The notes: generated by a model from the letters alone, not told the origin. Numbered from the stretch's first letter, positions 10,402 through 20,890 are shown. The stretch: 64,000 nt of DNA from Hyphomicrobiales bacterium (GCA_039989895.1 JBDXGY010000005.1:1-64000); one strand, 5' to 3'. Made by a program: numbers and translations.

Positions 10402-10917
10402 TTAACCAGCTTTCTCTTTTGATAATCCTACTTTTAAATCTTTTGCGGCGTAAATTTGCTCGCCATCTGCTTTCAACCAGCCATCCGCGATGCCAAGAAC
10501 AAGACGGCCACGCATGACGCGCTTAAAGTCTACGCCATATTCAACTAGCTTCGTTTTCGGTGTAACCATACCTTTGAATTTTACTTCTCCAGTAGATAGA
10601 GCCATGCCGTATCCAGGTTCACCCAACCAACCAAGGTAAAACCCAGTTAACTGCCATAATGCGTCAAGACCAAGACACCCTGGCATAATTTCATTGCCTA
10701 TAAAATGGCATGGGAAAAACCATGCATCAGGCTTTACGTCGAGTTCAGCGCGAATAAAGCCTTTATCATATGCGCCACCAGTCTCAGAGACTTCTGTTAT
10801 GCGATCAAACATCAGCATAGGTGGTGCGGGCAACTGCGCATTTCCTTCACCGAATAACTCGCTACGACCACATGAGAGCAATTCCTCATAATTAAAGCTA
10901 GATTGACGCTCTTTCAT
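10402..10917 (-). CDS. fabA: 3-hydroxydecanoyl-ACP dehydratase/isomerase FabA
   Basis: 171 residues, canonical length. The hotdog-fold active site is visible: His71 in [13 protein letters not shown] and Asp85 in LGLDALWQL, equivalent to E. coli H70/D84. The bifunctional enzyme dehydrates 3-hydroxydecanoyl-ACP and isomerises it to the cis-3 product, committing carbon to unsaturated fatty acids. First gene of the fabABI operon, with GGGA eight bases before the ATG, divergent from irr. Confidence 0.97.
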   Translation of the reverse strand: MKERQSSFNYEELLSCGRSELFGEGNAQLPAPPMLMFDRITEVSETGGAYDKGFIRAELDVKPDAWFFPCHFIGNEIMPGCLGLDALWQLTGFYLGWLGEPGYGMALSTGEVKFKGMVTPKTKLVEYGVDFKRVMRGRLVLGIADGWLKADGEQIYAAKDLKVGLSKEKAG

Positions 10918-11253
10918 TTTATATTCCCGGCATATGTATTGGTGCCCATTTCAATAATTTGAGTTAGGCCTACTATAGACATGATCCACCATCATGATAT
11001 GGCAGTACTTAACGAGTTTTATAACCAATGCCAATGCGGATTGTATTGTTCTTGTTAAAAAGCCAGTAAAAAAATCAAATTGACCGTTTCAACCATGCCG
11101 AGAAATCCGCGACATTGTTATTTTGGGCTAATCTGATTTGCGTCAGAGCTGAATATTCAAGATTTTTTGCATTCATGTATTTGAGATGTTATATGAAGAG
11201 CAGAATTGAATGGTGAATTAGATTCACGGCTACGGGAAGAAGACCAAAATAAG
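10918..11253. promoter_or_regulatory. Divergent fabA/irr intergenic region
   Basis: About 335 bp without a coding frame separate fabA (minus) and irr (plus), so both promoters must lie here. The best sigma70-like match for irr is at 11167-11195. No clear 19-bp Irr/ICE palindrome or FadR-type site was recognised by eye. Confidence 0.6.
11167..11195 (+). promoter_or_regulatory. Candidate irr promoter
   Basis: TTGCAT (11167-11172) and TATATG (11190-11195) are separated by 17 bp. They lie about 60 bp upstream of the preferred irr ATG. The match to consensus is moderate. Confidence 0.4.
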
Positions 11254-11691
11254 ATGACATCATTATCGACATCATTGGCTCATAAAACGACCGTTGAGCA
11301 ACTGCGCGAGGCAGGTCTTAAACCTACACGCCAGCGGATTGCTATTGCCGACATTCTTTTCAAGGATGGGCACAAACATGTATCAGCCGAGGATCTCTAC
11401 TCTGAAATTGGGCGCTCTGGTATGCAAATATCATTGGCAACGGTCTATAACACCTTGCACCAATTCACCGATGTAGGTCTGTTGCGTGAAGTGGGTGTTG
11501 ATGGCGCAAAAAATTATTTCGATACCAATACACACGATCATCAGCACTTCTTCCTAGAAGATACCAATGAAGTGTTTGACGCAAATGACCTGCAAATAAG
11601 TGCTGAAGATATTCCAAATGTGCCGGAAAATATGGAAGTTGTGCGGGTGGATGTCGTTGTACGGCTTCGCAAGAAGACGAATAACACTTAA
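11254..11691 (+). CDS. irr: Iron response regulator Irr (Fur family)
   Basis: 145 residues from the ATG at 11254, preceded by GGGAAGAAG; a TTG at 11206 would add 16 residues. Fur-type winged helix (LREAGLKPTRQRIAIADILF, then the recognition region ISLATVYNTLHQFTDVGLLRE) and a dimerisation domain with the histidine cluster THDHQHFF, equivalent to the haem/metal-sensing HxH region of Irr. In Rhizobiales Irr represses haem synthesis and activates iron uptake under iron limitation and is degraded or inactivated by haem. The divergent fabABI neighbours support orthology. The N-terminal haem regulatory motif with cysteine found in Bradyrhizobium Irr is not seen. Confidence 0.9.
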   Translation: MTSLSTSLAHKTTVEQLREAGLKPTRQRIAIADILFKDGHKHVSAEDLYSEIGRSGMQISLATVYNTLHQFTDVGLLREVGVDGAKNYFDTNTHDHQHFFLEDTNEVFDANDLQISAEDIPNVPENMEVVRVDVVVRLRKKTNNT

Positions 11692-11741
11692 ATTATCCAA
11701 ATGTTGCAAAATGTTGAATGTGGAGATTTCCCACAGGTCAT

Positions 11742-12344
11742 CTATTGATCGACTACTTCTCCGGGGTAAACCCCCCACAAGTATTCGCTCTTCACCCAGC
11801 CACTATAATTAGCGCCACTGATTTTGCACCAATCTTTGTCGCACTCCTCAATATCTGAATAAACGCCCGCTTCTAGTCGTGCGGCCTTTGATGCTTTGGG
11901 AGCTGGATTGTTGAAAAGGGAAAAATATTTGCCCTTTTCCCACGGCGCAACAATAACTCCGCGTCGACTGGACAATAGCGCTTTATGCACCCAACCCTCT
12001 TGACCGTCTGAGTCGCGAATTTTCCGCCAAACTTCAAATTCCTGTATCACTTCAACTGGCACACCGCGTTTCACGTAAACCCATGAAATGCGATGATCGA
12101 AACTTGGGCCAATTCGCATATTTGAGCGCTTGCCTTTAAGGCTAACAAAACGCGGCAATGGCAGCCCTGTTTCCTTGCCTTTTATAGCCCCCGTGATCAA
12201 ACTATCGATCCCGCTTTTAATGTCATTAGCTTGAGAAACTGAAATGTCATTGGACAGGAATATAAAAACCGATAAAACGAAAACTAACGATATAGAAAAT
12301 GAGCGAAAAATATAAAACACGATTACTGACACTTGAACTTTCAA
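11742..12344 (-). CDS. Exported SH3-domain protein
   Basis: Up to 200 residues with an N-terminal hydrophobic signal segment (about 8-38, ending VSQA-ND) and two bacterial SH3-like repeats. The first is KGKRSNMRIGPSFDHRISWVY to GQEGWVHKALL, the second runs from FNNPAPKASKAARLEAGVY to SGWVKSEYLWGVY. Proteins of this type sit next to irr in other Rhizobiales and are presumed periplasmic, possibly wall-associated, with unknown function. The start is unclear: there is no ATG before the signal peptide, only TTG at 12344 and GTG at 12332 or 12320, so the N-terminus is provisional. Confidence 0.75.
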   Translation of the reverse strand: MKVQVSVIVFYIFRSFSISLVFVLSVFIFLSNDISVSQANDIKSGIDSLITGAIKGKETGLPLPRFVSLKGKRSNMRIGPSFDHRISWVYVKRGVPVEVIQEFEVWRKIRDSDGQEGWVHKALLSSRRGVIVAPWEKGKYFSLFNNPAPKASKAARLEAGVYSDIEECDKDWCKISGANYSGWVKSEYLWGVYPGEVVDQ

Positions 12345-12457
12345 ATTGAGTTTTAAAACGAGAGACTAAGACCTTAGACAATATGGTTGATCATCTGGTT
12401 ACAAAATATCGCGCGGGAGTTAATATCGCCTCAACACTCAAGGTAAACGGTATATAA

Positions 12458-13498
12458 ATGAATAAGAAGAAAGCCAGCATATTCGTCACGCAACAACTTC
12501 CCGATGAAGTTGAAGCACGCATGCGTGAACTGTTTGATGTGCACTTCAGCGGAACAACAAATGCTCCCAGCCGCGAGGTATTAGAAGAGGCTGTTAAAAC
12601 CTACGATATTCTTGTTCCTACCGTTACAGATAAAATTGACACCTCACTCATCGAGATGGCGGGACCACAACTAAAAATGATCGCGAGTTTTGGTACAGGC
12701 CATGACCATATAGACATTACTGCGGCTCATAACAAAGGCATCATCGTTACCTCGACGCCGGGTGTCACCACAGATGATACCGCAGATATGGCGATGGCTC
12801 TTATTCTTGCCGTGCCACGCCGCCTTGCTGAAGGAGCGGCTCTTATGCAATCAGGCGATTGGCCGGGCTGGTCACCAACATGGATGCTCGGACGCAGACT
12901 AAAGGGCAAAAAGCTGGGTATTGTTGGTATGGGTCGCATTGGTCAAGCTGTTGCCAAACGCGCACGTGGCTTTGGTCTTTCAATCCATTATAATTCCCGC
13001 CGCCCAATAGCCGCCGAAGTTGAAAAAGAATTGGGCGCAACTTTTTGGGACAGTCTAGACCGGATGTTGGCCCATATGGATATCATATCCGTCAACTGCC
13101 CCTATACACCGGCCACCTTTCATCTTCTGTCTAAACGTACACTTGGCCTGATCCAGCCACACGCCTATATCGTCAATACATCTCGTGGTCAGGTAATCGA
13201 TCAAGATGCTTTGATTGAAAGACTTGAACAGGGCGAAATCGCCGGTGCAGCTCTTGATGTTTTAGAAAGTGAACCCGGCATTGATCCTCGTTTTTTAAAA
13301 CTCGTACGTGACCATAAAGCCGTTCTCATCCCTCATCTTGCCTCCGCTACACTGGAAGGCCGTTTCGATATGGGAGAGAAGGTTATTATCAATATACAAA
13401 CTTATATAGATAATCACCGACCACCTGATCGAGTGCTACCTCCTCAGTTTGAGATGATTAATCAAACAACTCAAAATGGAGACGAGGATTATGAATAA
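12458..13498 (+). CDS. D-isomer-specific 2-hydroxyacid dehydrogenase (glyoxylate/hydroxypyruvate reductase-like)
   Basis: 346 residues. The nucleotide-binding motif is VGMGRIGQAVAKRARGFG. The catalytic arginine is in NTSRGQVID, the glutamate in ALDVLESEPG and the histidine in PHLASAT. The enzyme reversibly reduces 2-oxo acids such as glyoxylate or hydroxypyruvate with NAD(P)H; overall resemblance is to the GyaR/GhrB group, but the substrate is inferred. The 3' end overlaps the following SDR gene, so the two are likely coupled. Confidence 0.88.
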   Translation: MNKKKASIFVTQQLPDEVEARMRELFDVHFSGTTNAPSREVLEEAVKTYDILVPTVTDKIDTSLIEMAGPQLKMIASFGTGHDHIDITAAHNKGIIVTSTPGVTTDDTADMAMALILAVPRRLAEGAALMQSGDWPGWSPTWMLGRRLKGKKLGIVGMGRIGQAVAKRARGFGLSIHYNSRRPIAAEVEKELGATFWDSLDRMLAHMDIISVNCPYTPATFHLLSKRTLGLIQPHAYIVNTSRGQVIDQDALIERLEQGEIAGAALDVLESEPGIDPRFLKLVRDHKAVLIPHLASATLEGRFDMGEKVIINIQTYIDNHRPPDRVLPPQFEMINQTTQNGDEDYE

Positions 13499-14228
13499 AG
13501 CACCAGTTCTTATGCTCGGAGCTAGAAGCGACATTGGAATGGCGATCGCCCATCGATTTGCTCAAGAGGGATACCCGATTCAACTTGCAGCGAGAGCGGC
13601 TGACACACTTGATACTGATCGCGCTGACATAGAACGTCTTTATTCTGTCAAAGCGAGTGTGCATGAGTTTGACGCTTTGGATACGACTTCCCATGCCGAC
13701 TTCCTTGATGGTCTTTCTGAACTGCCCACTATCGCAATATGCGCCGTGGGTTTAATGGGCGACCAGACAGAAAGCGAAAAAGATATGGATGCTGCAGCTC
13801 TCGTTATGCGTAGTAATTTCGAAGGTCCTGCGAGCATCATGAGCGAACTTGCCAATCGATTTGAAAGTAGAGGGTCTGGCGTCCTTGTTGGTATCAGTTC
13901 AGTTGCCGGAGATCGTGGACGTGCAACTAATTATATTTATGGCTCGGCCAAAGCTGGATTTACGGCCTTTTTATCTGGCTTACGTAATCGACTGGCGAAG
14001 CGTGGTGTTCACGTCATGACTGTGCTGCCCGGTTTTGTCGCGACGAAGATGACACAAGATATGGATTTACCGAAAAAGCTTACCGCTGATCCAAAAGAGT
14101 TGGCTGATTATTTATATAAAGCCGTTCGCCGCAAGAAAAACGTCATTTACTATCGGCATGTCTGGTTTTGCATCATGATGATTATTCGCTCGATCCCAGA
14201 GAGTATTTTTAAGAAGTTGAAATTATAA
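13491..14228 (+). CDS. SDR family oxidoreductase
   Basis: About 245 residues from the ATG at 13491, which has GGAG nine bases upstream; the ATG at 13476 is too far inside the preceding gene. The cofactor motif is LMLGARSDIGMAIAHRF and the catalytic Tyr-x3-Lys is YGSAK, with the serine in ISSVAGD. The C-terminus carries a hydrophobic segment (HVWFCIMMIIRSIPESIF), so membrane association is possible. The overall form resembles DprE2-type ketoreductases, but the substrate is not known. Convergent with moeB 16 bp downstream. Confidence 0.82.
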   Translation: MNKAPVLMLGARSDIGMAIAHRFAQEGYPIQLAARAADTLDTDRADIERLYSVKASVHEFDALDTTSHADFLDGLSELPTIAICAVGLMGDQTESEKDMDAAALVMRSNFEGPASIMSELANRFESRGSGVLVGISSVAGDRGRATNYIYGSAKAGFTAFLSGLRNRLAKRGVHVMTVLPGFVATKMTQDMDLPKKLTADPKELADYLYKAVRRKKNVIYYRHVWFCIMMIIRSIPESIFKKLKL

Positions 14229-14244
14229 AAATCAAAAACCCTAG

Positions 14245-15018
14245 CTACTTATCAGTTCCATTCAGGGGATTTTTCGGGTCGCGTTTATAGCGGATGGTTT
14301 CAAATCGCATCGACAGACTATCGACCAATAACAACCGCCCGACCATGCCTTCGCCAATGCCCGTGATCTCTTTAACAACTTCCAGCGCTTGAAGAGAGCC
14401 AAGCACACCTGTCAAAGCCCCAAGAACACCCGCCTCAGCGCAGGCGGGCACGCTTCCCTCAGTTGGCACATTTGGGAAAAGACAGCGATATGTTGGATTT
14501 TTCTCACCATCTTTATTGCTTTCATGCGGCTTAAAGGTTGTCAGCGTGCCATCAAAACGACCAACGGCGGCAGAGACCAATGGTTTACTCCCATGGAAAC
14601 AAGCATCTGATACCAGATAGCGGGTTTCAAAATTATCGCAACCATCTGCAATAATGTCATAGCCTTTGAGCAAGTCAGCCGCATTGTCTTTGTTAAGGCG
14701 CATGTTATGCGCCTGCACCACCACATGCGGATTAATGCGTTTAATGGCATTTGCAGCGCTTTCAACTTTTGGTTCACCCACGCTATCTGTATCATGAATG
14801 ACTTGGCGTTGCAGGTTTGAAAGGCTGACATGATCATCATCAACAACGCCTAATGTACCAACACCGGCGGCTGCCAGATATTGCAAAAGCGGCGCACCAA
14901 GACCGCCTGCACCAATCACCAACACTTTCGCTGCTTTTAGTTTTTGTTGCCCTGCGCCGCCCACTTCAGCCAAGACAATATGGCGGGCATAACGCTCTAT
15001 TTCTTCTGGTGACAGCAC
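14245..15018 (-). CDS. moeB: MoeB/ThiF family adenylyltransferase
   Basis: About 257 residues from the GTG at 15018, which has GGGAG seven bases upstream; a TTG overlapping the dut stop (15024) is the alternative. ATP-binding VIGAGGLGAPLLQYLAAAGVG, the R-finger region LSNLQRQVIH and the conserved acceptor site GCDNFETRYLV. The family adenylates the C-terminus of MoaD or ThiS as the first step of sulfur transfer to molybdopterin or thiamine. The two CxxC zinc pairs of E. coli MoeB are not complete: only YRC remains of the first and the C-terminus has none. Part of the coaBC-dut-moeB run. MoeB versus ThiF assignment is by overall similarity. Confidence 0.85.
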   Translation of the reverse strand: MLSPEEIERYARHIVLAEVGGAGQQKLKAAKVLVIGAGGLGAPLLQYLAAAGVGTLGVVDDDHVSLSNLQRQVIHDTDSVGEPKVESAANAIKRINPHVVVQAHNMRLNKDNAADLLKGYDIIADGCDNFETRYLVSDACFHGSKPLVSAAVGRFDGTLTTFKPHESNKDGEKNPTYRCLFPNVPTEGSVPACAEAGVLGALTGVLGSLQALEVVKEITGIGEGMVGRLLLVDSLSMRFETIRYKRDPKNPLNGTDK

Positions 15019-15020
15019 GC

Positions 15021-15473
15021 TCAAACTCCCGTGGAGCCAAAGCCCCCTGTCCCGCGTTTTGTTTCGCTCAACTCATTGCTCACATGAAAACGTGCTTGCA
15101 CAATCGGCGCAATCACCATCTGGGCAATGCGCATTCCGCGTTCAATAGTGAATGTCTCTTGGCCGTGATTAATCAGAATGATTTTTACTTCACCGCGATA
15201 ATCCGCATCAATGGTGCCTGGTGAATTGAGCGCGGTAATGCCGTTCTTTATTGCAAGGCCAGAACGCGGACGAATTTGTGCCTCAAAATTATCGGGCAAT
15301 TCCATCGCAAGACCGGTTGGCACCAAACCGCGCTCGCCGGGGTTCAAGACTATAGGTCCGCCTTCTTCAACAGCAGCGCGAAGATCAACACCCGCCGCCG
15401 CATCGCTTTCATATGCAGGCATCTCCAACCCGTCAAAATGAGGCAAAGGCCTGAGTATTACATCGACTGCCAT
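15021..15473 (-). CDS. dut: dUTP diphosphatase (dUTPase)
   Basis: 150 residues, the typical trimeric dUTPase length, with all five family motifs: [39 protein letters not shown] and the C-terminal [10 protein letters not shown] arm that closes the active site. It hydrolyses dUTP to dUMP and pyrophosphate, preventing uracil incorporation into DNA. It starts right after the coaBC stop, and its TGA lies immediately upstream of the moeB start, consistent with one operon. Confidence 0.97.
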   Translation of the reverse strand: MAVDVILRPLPHFDGLEMPAYESDAAAGVDLRAAVEEGGPIVLNPGERGLVPTGLAMELPDNFEAQIRPRSGLAIKNGITALNSPGTIDADYRGEVKIILINHGQETFTIERGMRIAQMVIAPIVQARFHVSNELSETKRGTGGFGSTGV

Positions 15474-15474
15474 T

Positions 15475-16698
15475 TTATTTATTCACCTCTGCCGCAATCA
15501 CGTCAACAAGACGGCGGGCGACATCGTATTTCGACATTTTATCCCATGTCTCATGGCCATCTTTAGTGATGAGATGAATGATGTTTTCATCCCCGCCCAT
15601 AACACCAATGCCACCAGCGCTCTCGCTTGAGACATCATTAGCGACGATCATATCCGCGCCTTTACGGTCCAGTTTTGCGGTTGCGTGCTCAATTACTTTT
15701 TGCGTTTCAGCGGCAAATCCAACCACCAAAGCGGGGCGCCTATCCGAAAGGCTTAGCTCTCGCAAAATATCCGGATTTTCTGTGAAAGAGAGAGGTGGTA
15801 TATCACCCGACCCGTCTTTCTTTATTTTCTCAACCGATGCACCATCCACGCGCCAATCAGCAACAGCCGCCGCCATAATGGCGATATCGGCAGGCAAAGC
15901 CGCTTTCACCGCATCTTGCATTTGCTGCGCCGTTTCCACAGGCATCAAGGTGACACCCTGCGGGGCTGTGAGATTGACCGGACCGGAAACAAGCGTAACA
16001 CTCGCACCCGCATTCAAAAATGCCTCGGCTATCGCATAGCCCTGTTTGCCCGATGATCGGTTGGCGATATAGCGCACAGGATCAATCGGCTCGTGAGTTG
16101 GACCTGCCGTAATCAGCACTTTTTTGCCTGTCAGTTTACTGGCCAATATGTCCGTTGAAAATATGTCTTCTATCGCGGCAACGATTTCAAGCGGATCGGA
16201 TAAACGCCCACGACCCGCCTCGTTTTTCTCCGCCATTTCGCCCGTTTCAGGGCCGATGAAGCGAATCCCATCCTCTTTCAATTGCGCCACATTGCGTTGC
16301 GTCGCTGCATGGTTCCACATGAAGGGGTTCATGGCAGGCGCGACAAGCACTGGCTTGTCTGTTGCCAAAAGAACGGCACCGGCTAAATCACCGGCTAAGC
16401 CATTGGCCATTTTCGCCAAAAAATCAGCGCTTGCAGGCGCAACAACCACAAGGTCCGCCTCGCGTGATAATTTGATATGGCCAATCTCATCTTCTTGTGT
16501 GAGATCGAAAAGATCATCATAAACCGGATTTTCCGATAGGGCCTGCACGGAAAGCGGGGTCACAAATTCTGCCGCCGACTTCGTCATCACACAACGCACT
16601 GTTGCCCCGCGCTCACGCAGACGGCGAATAAAATCGAGGCATTTATAGGCCGCGATACCGCCGGTTAGGATAAGAAGAATGTGTTTTTGATTGAGCAT
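15475..16698 (-). CDS. coaBC: Bifunctional phosphopantothenoylcysteine decarboxylase/synthetase CoaBC
   Basis: 407 residues from the ATG at 16698, eight bases past the ubiB stop; a GTG at 16719 would overlap ubiB. The N-terminal flavoprotein CoaC domain has LTGGIAAYK, the active-site region [13 protein letters not shown] and the C-terminal substrate lid. The CoaB domain starts at [25 protein letters not shown]. Together they convert 4'-phosphopantothenate plus cysteine to 4'-phosphopantetheine for coenzyme A. Located between ubiB and dut, as in other Rhizobiales. Confidence 0.96.
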   Translation of the reverse strand: MLNQKHILLILTGGIAAYKCLDFIRRLRERGATVRCVMTKSAAEFVTPLSVQALSENPVYDDLFDLTQEDEIGHIKLSREADLVVVAPASADFLAKMANGLAGDLAGAVLLATDKPVLVAPAMNPFMWNHAATQRNVAQLKEDGIRFIGPETGEMAEKNEAGRGRLSDPLEIVAAIEDIFSTDILASKLTGKKVLITAGPTHEPIDPVRYIANRSSGKQGYAIAEAFLNAGASVTLVSGPVNLTAPQGVTLMPVETAQQMQDAVKAALPADIAIMAAAVADWRVDGASVEKIKKDGSGDIPPLSFTENPDILRELSLSDRRPALVVGFAAETQKVIEHATAKLDRKGADMIVANDVSSESAGGIGVMGGDENIIHLITKDGHETWDKMSKYDVARRLVDVIAAEVNK

Positions 16699-16706
16699 AT
16701 CAATTT

Positions 16707-18245
16707 CTAACCCCACCAAAGGCTAGCTGCAAGTAAAACCACAGAAAGAGCCACCATCAAAAGGCCATAAGAGATGCCATTTGATCGTTCTTTTTCGCTT
16801 TCACCTGCTGTTGCAAAATCGGCTGACAATTTTTCTGCACGCTCAGCCAATCGAGGTAATTCGCCGATGAGCTTACCAAATGCATCAACCCCATCAGCCG
16901 CGCGTTTGAGATGTGCTTTAGGGCCAACATGACCAGACACCCATTCTTTTAAAACAGGCTCTGAGGCAATCCACATATTGAAATTTGGATTAAGTGAACG
17001 TGACACGCCTTCCGCCACCACCATGGTGCGCTGTAGGAAGATCAATTCCGGCTGCATCGGCATATCAAAAAGATCGGTGACATCAAGCAACTGCTGGAGA
17101 AGCCTTGCCATAGAGATATCATCTGCCTGCACACCGTGGATCGGCTCGCCAATACCGCGCAGCGCTTGCGCAAAATCGGCAACCTTATGACGGGCGGGCA
17201 CATAGCCAGCATCAAAGTGCACCTCCGCAATGCGCTGATAGTCGCGTTTGATGAAGCCCCATAAGATTTCAGCGAGAAAGCGGCTTTCACCTTCATTGAT
17301 ACGGCCCATGATACCGCAATCAATTGCAACTATTTTACCACCCTCTTCGACAAACATATTACCTTGATGAGGATCCGCATGGAAAAATCCATCGCGCACG
17401 GCTTGTGTCAAAAAGGATTGGATAACTTCGTCGGCCAATTTGTTCAGATCATATCCGGCCTCGCGCAAGCCATCCAGATCAGACAATTTGATGCCATCAA
17501 TCCACTCTGTCACCAAGATATCGCGCGACATATGCTCCCATATGACATCGGGCGTGCGATAAAGCGGGTCGCTTTGCATGTTCTCGTTAAGCTCAGACAG
17601 GGCGGCGGCTTCCAATCTCAAATCAAGCTCAAGCTCTGCCGAGCGCGCATGAGTTTCAATCGCCACGACAGGACGCAACCGGCGCATGGACGGAATGAGG
17701 CGCTCAGCCCAGCGGGCTGCGGTTGCAAAAGCATCGAGATCATTTTTGAAGCGTTTGCGAATATTTGGCCGCAGTACCTTCACGGCGACATCGCGAAGAA
17801 CACCATTACTGTCGCGCCATTTGGCTTTATGCACCTGTGCAATGGAGGCGGCGGCTATTGGTTCGGAAAAATCGTCAAAGAGCTCGTCGCACGGTTGGCC
17901 AAAGGCATTTTCTATTTCGCGCTTGGCAATCTGTGTATCAAAAGGCGGCAAGCTATCTTGCAATAGCGATAAATTACCAGCCACGGTTTTGCCGACAATA
18001 TCGGGTCTTGTGGCAAGGAACTGACCTATTTTGATATAGGTAGGTCCCAGACGGTTTAATGCCTGCGTCAAGCGTTCTGCATTGTCAGCGCGTTTCACAG
18101 AGCCTTTTTCAAATATGCGCAAGGTTTTAACTGCAAATTTTCCTGACGGCGGCAAGGTTGATGGATCAACGAGACGCGTGACACCTTCACGCATCAAGAT
18201 CCAACCCGCACGGGCCAACCGAAAATAAGACATCAATGACATCAT
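16707..18245 (-). CDS. ubiB: Ubiquinone biosynthesis protein UbiB (ABC1/ADCK atypical kinase)
   Basis: 512 residues. The N-terminal signature is KIGQFLATRPDIVG (KxGQ motif of the ADCK family). The kinase-like core has AAASIAQVHKA (alanine-rich nucleotide loop), FHADPHQGNMFV and AIDCGIMGRI (metal-binding DxG equivalent). One hydrophobic anchor lies at the C-terminus (YGLLMVALSVVLLAASLWW). UbiB is required for coenzyme Q synthesis at the inner membrane; its biochemical action is thought to be ATP-dependent lipid extraction rather than protein phosphorylation. It follows ubiE by nine bases. Confidence 0.95.
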   Translation of the reverse strand: MMSLMSYFRLARAGWILMREGVTRLVDPSTLPPSGKFAVKTLRIFEKGSVKRADNAERLTQALNRLGPTYIKIGQFLATRPDIVGKTVAGNLSLLQDSLPPFDTQIAKREIENAFGQPCDELFDDFSEPIAAASIAQVHKAKWRDSNGVLRDVAVKVLRPNIRKRFKNDLDAFATAARWAERLIPSMRRLRPVVAIETHARSAELELDLRLEAAALSELNENMQSDPLYRTPDVIWEHMSRDILVTEWIDGIKLSDLDGLREAGYDLNKLADEVIQSFLTQAVRDGFFHADPHQGNMFVEEGGKIVAIDCGIMGRINEGESRFLAEILWGFIKRDYQRIAEVHFDAGYVPARHKVADFAQALRGIGEPIHGVQADDISMARLLQQLLDVTDLFDMPMQPELIFLQRTMVVAEGVSRSLNPNFNMWIASEPVLKEWVSGHVGPKAHLKRAADGVDAFGKLIGELPRLAERAEKLSADFATAGESEKERSNGISYGLLMVALSVVLLAASLWWG

Positions 18246-18254
18246 GCAGCCCTT

Positions 18255-19010
18255 TTACAATTTCCAACCGGAATGCAGGCGCACAACGCCGCCCGTAAAG
18301 CTGCGGTGGCCCACCTGATCAAAACCACCACGGCGGATCATCGCTTCAAAGCGCTCTGGATTAGGGAATTTGCGGATCGATTCGACCAGATATTGATAGG
18401 AATCTCGGTCACCAGTGATCATCTGTCCCATGCGTGGGATGATATTGAAAGAATAAGCCTCATAGATTTTATCAAGACCTGGCACGTCGACAGATGAAAA
18501 CTCAAGACACATAAAGCGGCCACCGCGTTTCAAAACACGATGCGCTTCCGATATGGCTTTATCAATCAAGGGTACATTGCGAATGCCAAAGGCTATCGTG
18601 TAGGCATCAAAGGAGTTCGCCTCAAAAGGAAGCTCCTCAGCATTCCCCTCAATAAATTCAATATGAGAAAGACCTTTTTTCTCAGCCCGCTCAGCGCCCA
18701 CCCCCAACATGGAAGCATTAATGTCAAAGACCGTAGATTGAACATGATTGTTTGAGCGCTCCGCCACGCGAAAAGCAATATCGCCTGTGCCGCCCGCAAC
18801 ATCGAGATGCTTGAAGGCTGATCCCTTTTTCGGCGGATTAAGCGATGAGACCATCGCATCTTTCCATATGCGGTGCATACCAGCCGACATGACGTCATTC
18901 ATCACGTCATATTTTTGGGCAACAGAGTGGAAAACATCATCCACCATGCCTTGTTTTTCACCCTCGTTAACGGGGGTGAACCCGAAAGATGTGGCATTAT
19001 CAATCGCCAT
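18255..19010 (-). CDS. ubiE: Demethylmenaquinone/2-methoxy-6-polyprenyl-benzoquinol methyltransferase UbiE
   Basis: 251 residues, canonical length. The class I SAM-binding motif is [17 protein letters not shown], and the UbiE signatures are [17 protein letters not shown] and [15 protein letters not shown]. It performs the C-methylation step of ubiquinone synthesis. First gene of the ubiE-ubiB-coaBC-dut-moeB run, divergent from mutM across 99 bp. Confidence 0.96.
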   Translation of the reverse strand: MAIDNATSFGFTPVNEGEKQGMVDDVFHSVAQKYDVMNDVMSAGMHRIWKDAMVSSLNPPKKGSAFKHLDVAGGTGDIAFRVAERSNNHVQSTVFDINASMLGVGAERAEKKGLSHIEFIEGNAEELPFEANSFDAYTIAFGIRNVPLIDKAISEAHRVLKRGGRFMCLEFSSVDVPGLDKIYEAYSFNIIPRMGQMITGDRDSYQYLVESIRKFPNPERFEAMIRRGGFDQVGHRSFTGGVVRLHSGWKL

Positions 19011-19109
19011 CGTATGAAACCTGTCACTCAGTTGTACTTATTGCGCCGACACTATTATATGCAAGCTTGTATGTCACCCAGATTTGCCCGTTGAGATTAA
19101 TATAGCGAA

Positions 19110-19991
19110 ATGCCCGAACTTCCAGAAGTAGAAACGGTCCGCCGTGGCCTTGCGCCCCATACAGAAGGACTGGTGATTGAGCGGGTTGAACAGCGCAGGC
19201 CCAATCTTCGATATCCCTTCCCCGATAATTTCGCCGCGCGACTTGAAGGGCACACACTTATATCTATGGGCAGGCGGGCTAAATATCTGGTCGCCGACAT
19301 GGATGATGGGACGGTGCTTATCATGCATTTGGGCATGTCTGGCTCTTTTCGCATAGAAAAAGAGAGCAAAAACGACACTCCGGGCAATTTTCATCATGAA
19401 CACGGCAAGTCGGCAACTCACGACCACGTTGTCTTTCATATGTCTGATGGGGGGCGTCTTATATATAATGACCCGCGCCGCTTCGGGTTTATGGATCTGA
19501 CAACACGCGCTGAGCTTTCAACATGCAAGCATTTTGAAAAAATGGGGGTGGAGCCAACCGGCAACAGCTTATCATCTGACTATGTGGCTGGTGTTTTTAA
19601 AAACAAGAAGACAAATCTCAAAGCTGCCCTTCTCGATCAGCGGCTGATTGCGGGTCTTGGCAATATATATGTGTGCGAGGCTTTATGGCGCTCACATTTA
19701 TCGCCAAAACGCGCAGCCGGCACGCTTACTACAAAGTCCGGCAAACCGACGGCTTCCTGTGAACGATTGACCGCTGCCATTCGACAAGTCATTGCAGATG
19801 CTATCGAGGCTGGTGGCTCGTCCTTGCGCGATTATGTCCACACGGACGGTTCACTTGGTTATTTTCAGCATTCCTTCGCCACCTATGACCGCGAGGGAGA
19901 ACCATGCCGCACTGAACAATGCACAGGAACAATCGAACGCTTCAACCAAAGCGGGCGCTCAACTTTTCATTGCCCAAAGTGCCAACGGTAA
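19110..19991 (+). CDS. mutM: Formamidopyrimidine-DNA glycosylase MutM (Fpg)
   Basis: 293 residues. It starts [14 protein letters not shown], giving the catalytic N-terminal proline and Glu3 after Met removal, with the conserved lysine in GRRAKYL. The H2TH region is [12 protein letters not shown], followed by a C-terminal zinc finger (CRTEQC and CPKC). It excises 8-oxoguanine and formamidopyrimidines in base excision repair. mutM upstream of an enoyl-CoA hydratase and rpsT is a common Rhizobiales order. Confidence 0.97.
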   Translation: MPELPEVETVRRGLAPHTEGLVIERVEQRRPNLRYPFPDNFAARLEGHTLISMGRRAKYLVADMDDGTVLIMHLGMSGSFRIEKESKNDTPGNFHHEHGKSATHDHVVFHMSDGGRLIYNDPRRFGFMDLTTRAELSTCKHFEKMGVEPTGNSLSSDYVAGVFKNKKTNLKAALLDQRLIAGLGNIYVCEALWRSHLSPKRAAGTLTTKSGKPTASCERLTAAIRQVIADAIEAGGSSLRDYVHTDGSLGYFQHSFATYDREGEPCRTEQCTGTIERFNQSGRSTFHCPKCQR

Positions 19992-20116
19992 GATCAACCC
20001 ACGCATTAGGTGTGGCCATTTGGTAGCGCATACATTTAATATATGGTTTGTATTGAACAGGCAGCTTAGCTGGCGTACGAACAGAAACACATTTAACAAC
20101 GTCGCAGGAGTGCACT

Positions 20117-20890
20117 ATGTCATATGACACGATACGCAAAGAGACTAAGGGCAAGGTTGGGGTTATTACGCTTGATCGTCCCGATGCGCTCAACGCTTTA
20201 AATGCCAAACTCATTGTAGAATTGGTTGATGCGGTCGCTTCATTTGAAAAAGACGCTAAAATTGGGTGTATAGTTATTACGGGCTCTGAAAAAGCTTTTG
20301 CCGCAGGCGCAGATATCAAAGAAATGCAAGAACAGAACTTCCCTGATTCATATATCGACAATATTTTTTCTGAATCAGATCGCATCGCGGCCTGTCGCAA
20401 ACCAATCATTGCAGCGGTTTCAGGCTATGCACTTGGCGGCGGCTGTGAGTTGGCGATGATGTGCGATTTTATTATTGCAGCCGACACTGCAAAGTTTGGG
20501 CAGCCTGAGATCAATCTTGGTGTGATTCCAGGCATTGGCGGAACACAGCGGCTCACGCGCGCCATTGGTAAAGCAAAAGCAATGGACATGTGCCTTACAG
20601 GCCGCATGATGGATGTTGTTGAAGCTGAAAGCGCAGGACTGGTCTCACGTATTGTACCTGCGGTCGATTTGATAGAAGAAACCATGAAAGCAGCCGATAA
20701 AATTGCAGATCAATCCTTGGCAGCCTCCATGATGCTAAAAGAAGCTGTTAATCAGGCGTTTCAGACAAGCCTATCCGATGGCCTGCTGTTTGAAAGGCGC
20801 ACGTTCCAATCCCTCTTTGCGACAAAAGACCAAAAAGAGGGTATGCAAGCGTTTATTGATAAACGGGCTGCTCAGTTCAAAAACAATTAA
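20117..20890 (+). CDS. Enoyl-CoA hydratase
   Basis: 257 residues, crotonase fold. The oxyanion-hole regions are [11 protein letters not shown] and [14 protein letters not shown], with the two catalytic glutamates in GGGCELAM and [20 protein letters not shown]. It hydrates trans-2-enoyl-CoA in beta-oxidation. The ATG at 20117 is preceded by CAGGAG. It sits between mutM and rpsT. Confidence 0.93.
   Translation: MSYDTIRKETKGKVGVITLDRPDALNALNAKLIVELVDAVASFEKDAKIGCIVITGSEKAFAAGADIKEMQEQNFPDSYIDNIFSESDRIAACRKPIIAAVSGYALGGGCELAMMCDFIIAADTAKFGQPEINLGVIPGIGGTQRLTRAIGKAKAMDMCLTGRMMDVVEAESAGLVSRIVPAVDLIEETMKAADKIADQSLAASMMLKEAVNQAFQTSLSDGLLFERRTFQSLFATKDQKEGMQAFIDKRAAQFKNN

Noticed and set aside
17364-17966. 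200-codon open frame on plus
   Set aside because: It is entirely antisense to the strongly supported ubiB and has no recognisable domain.
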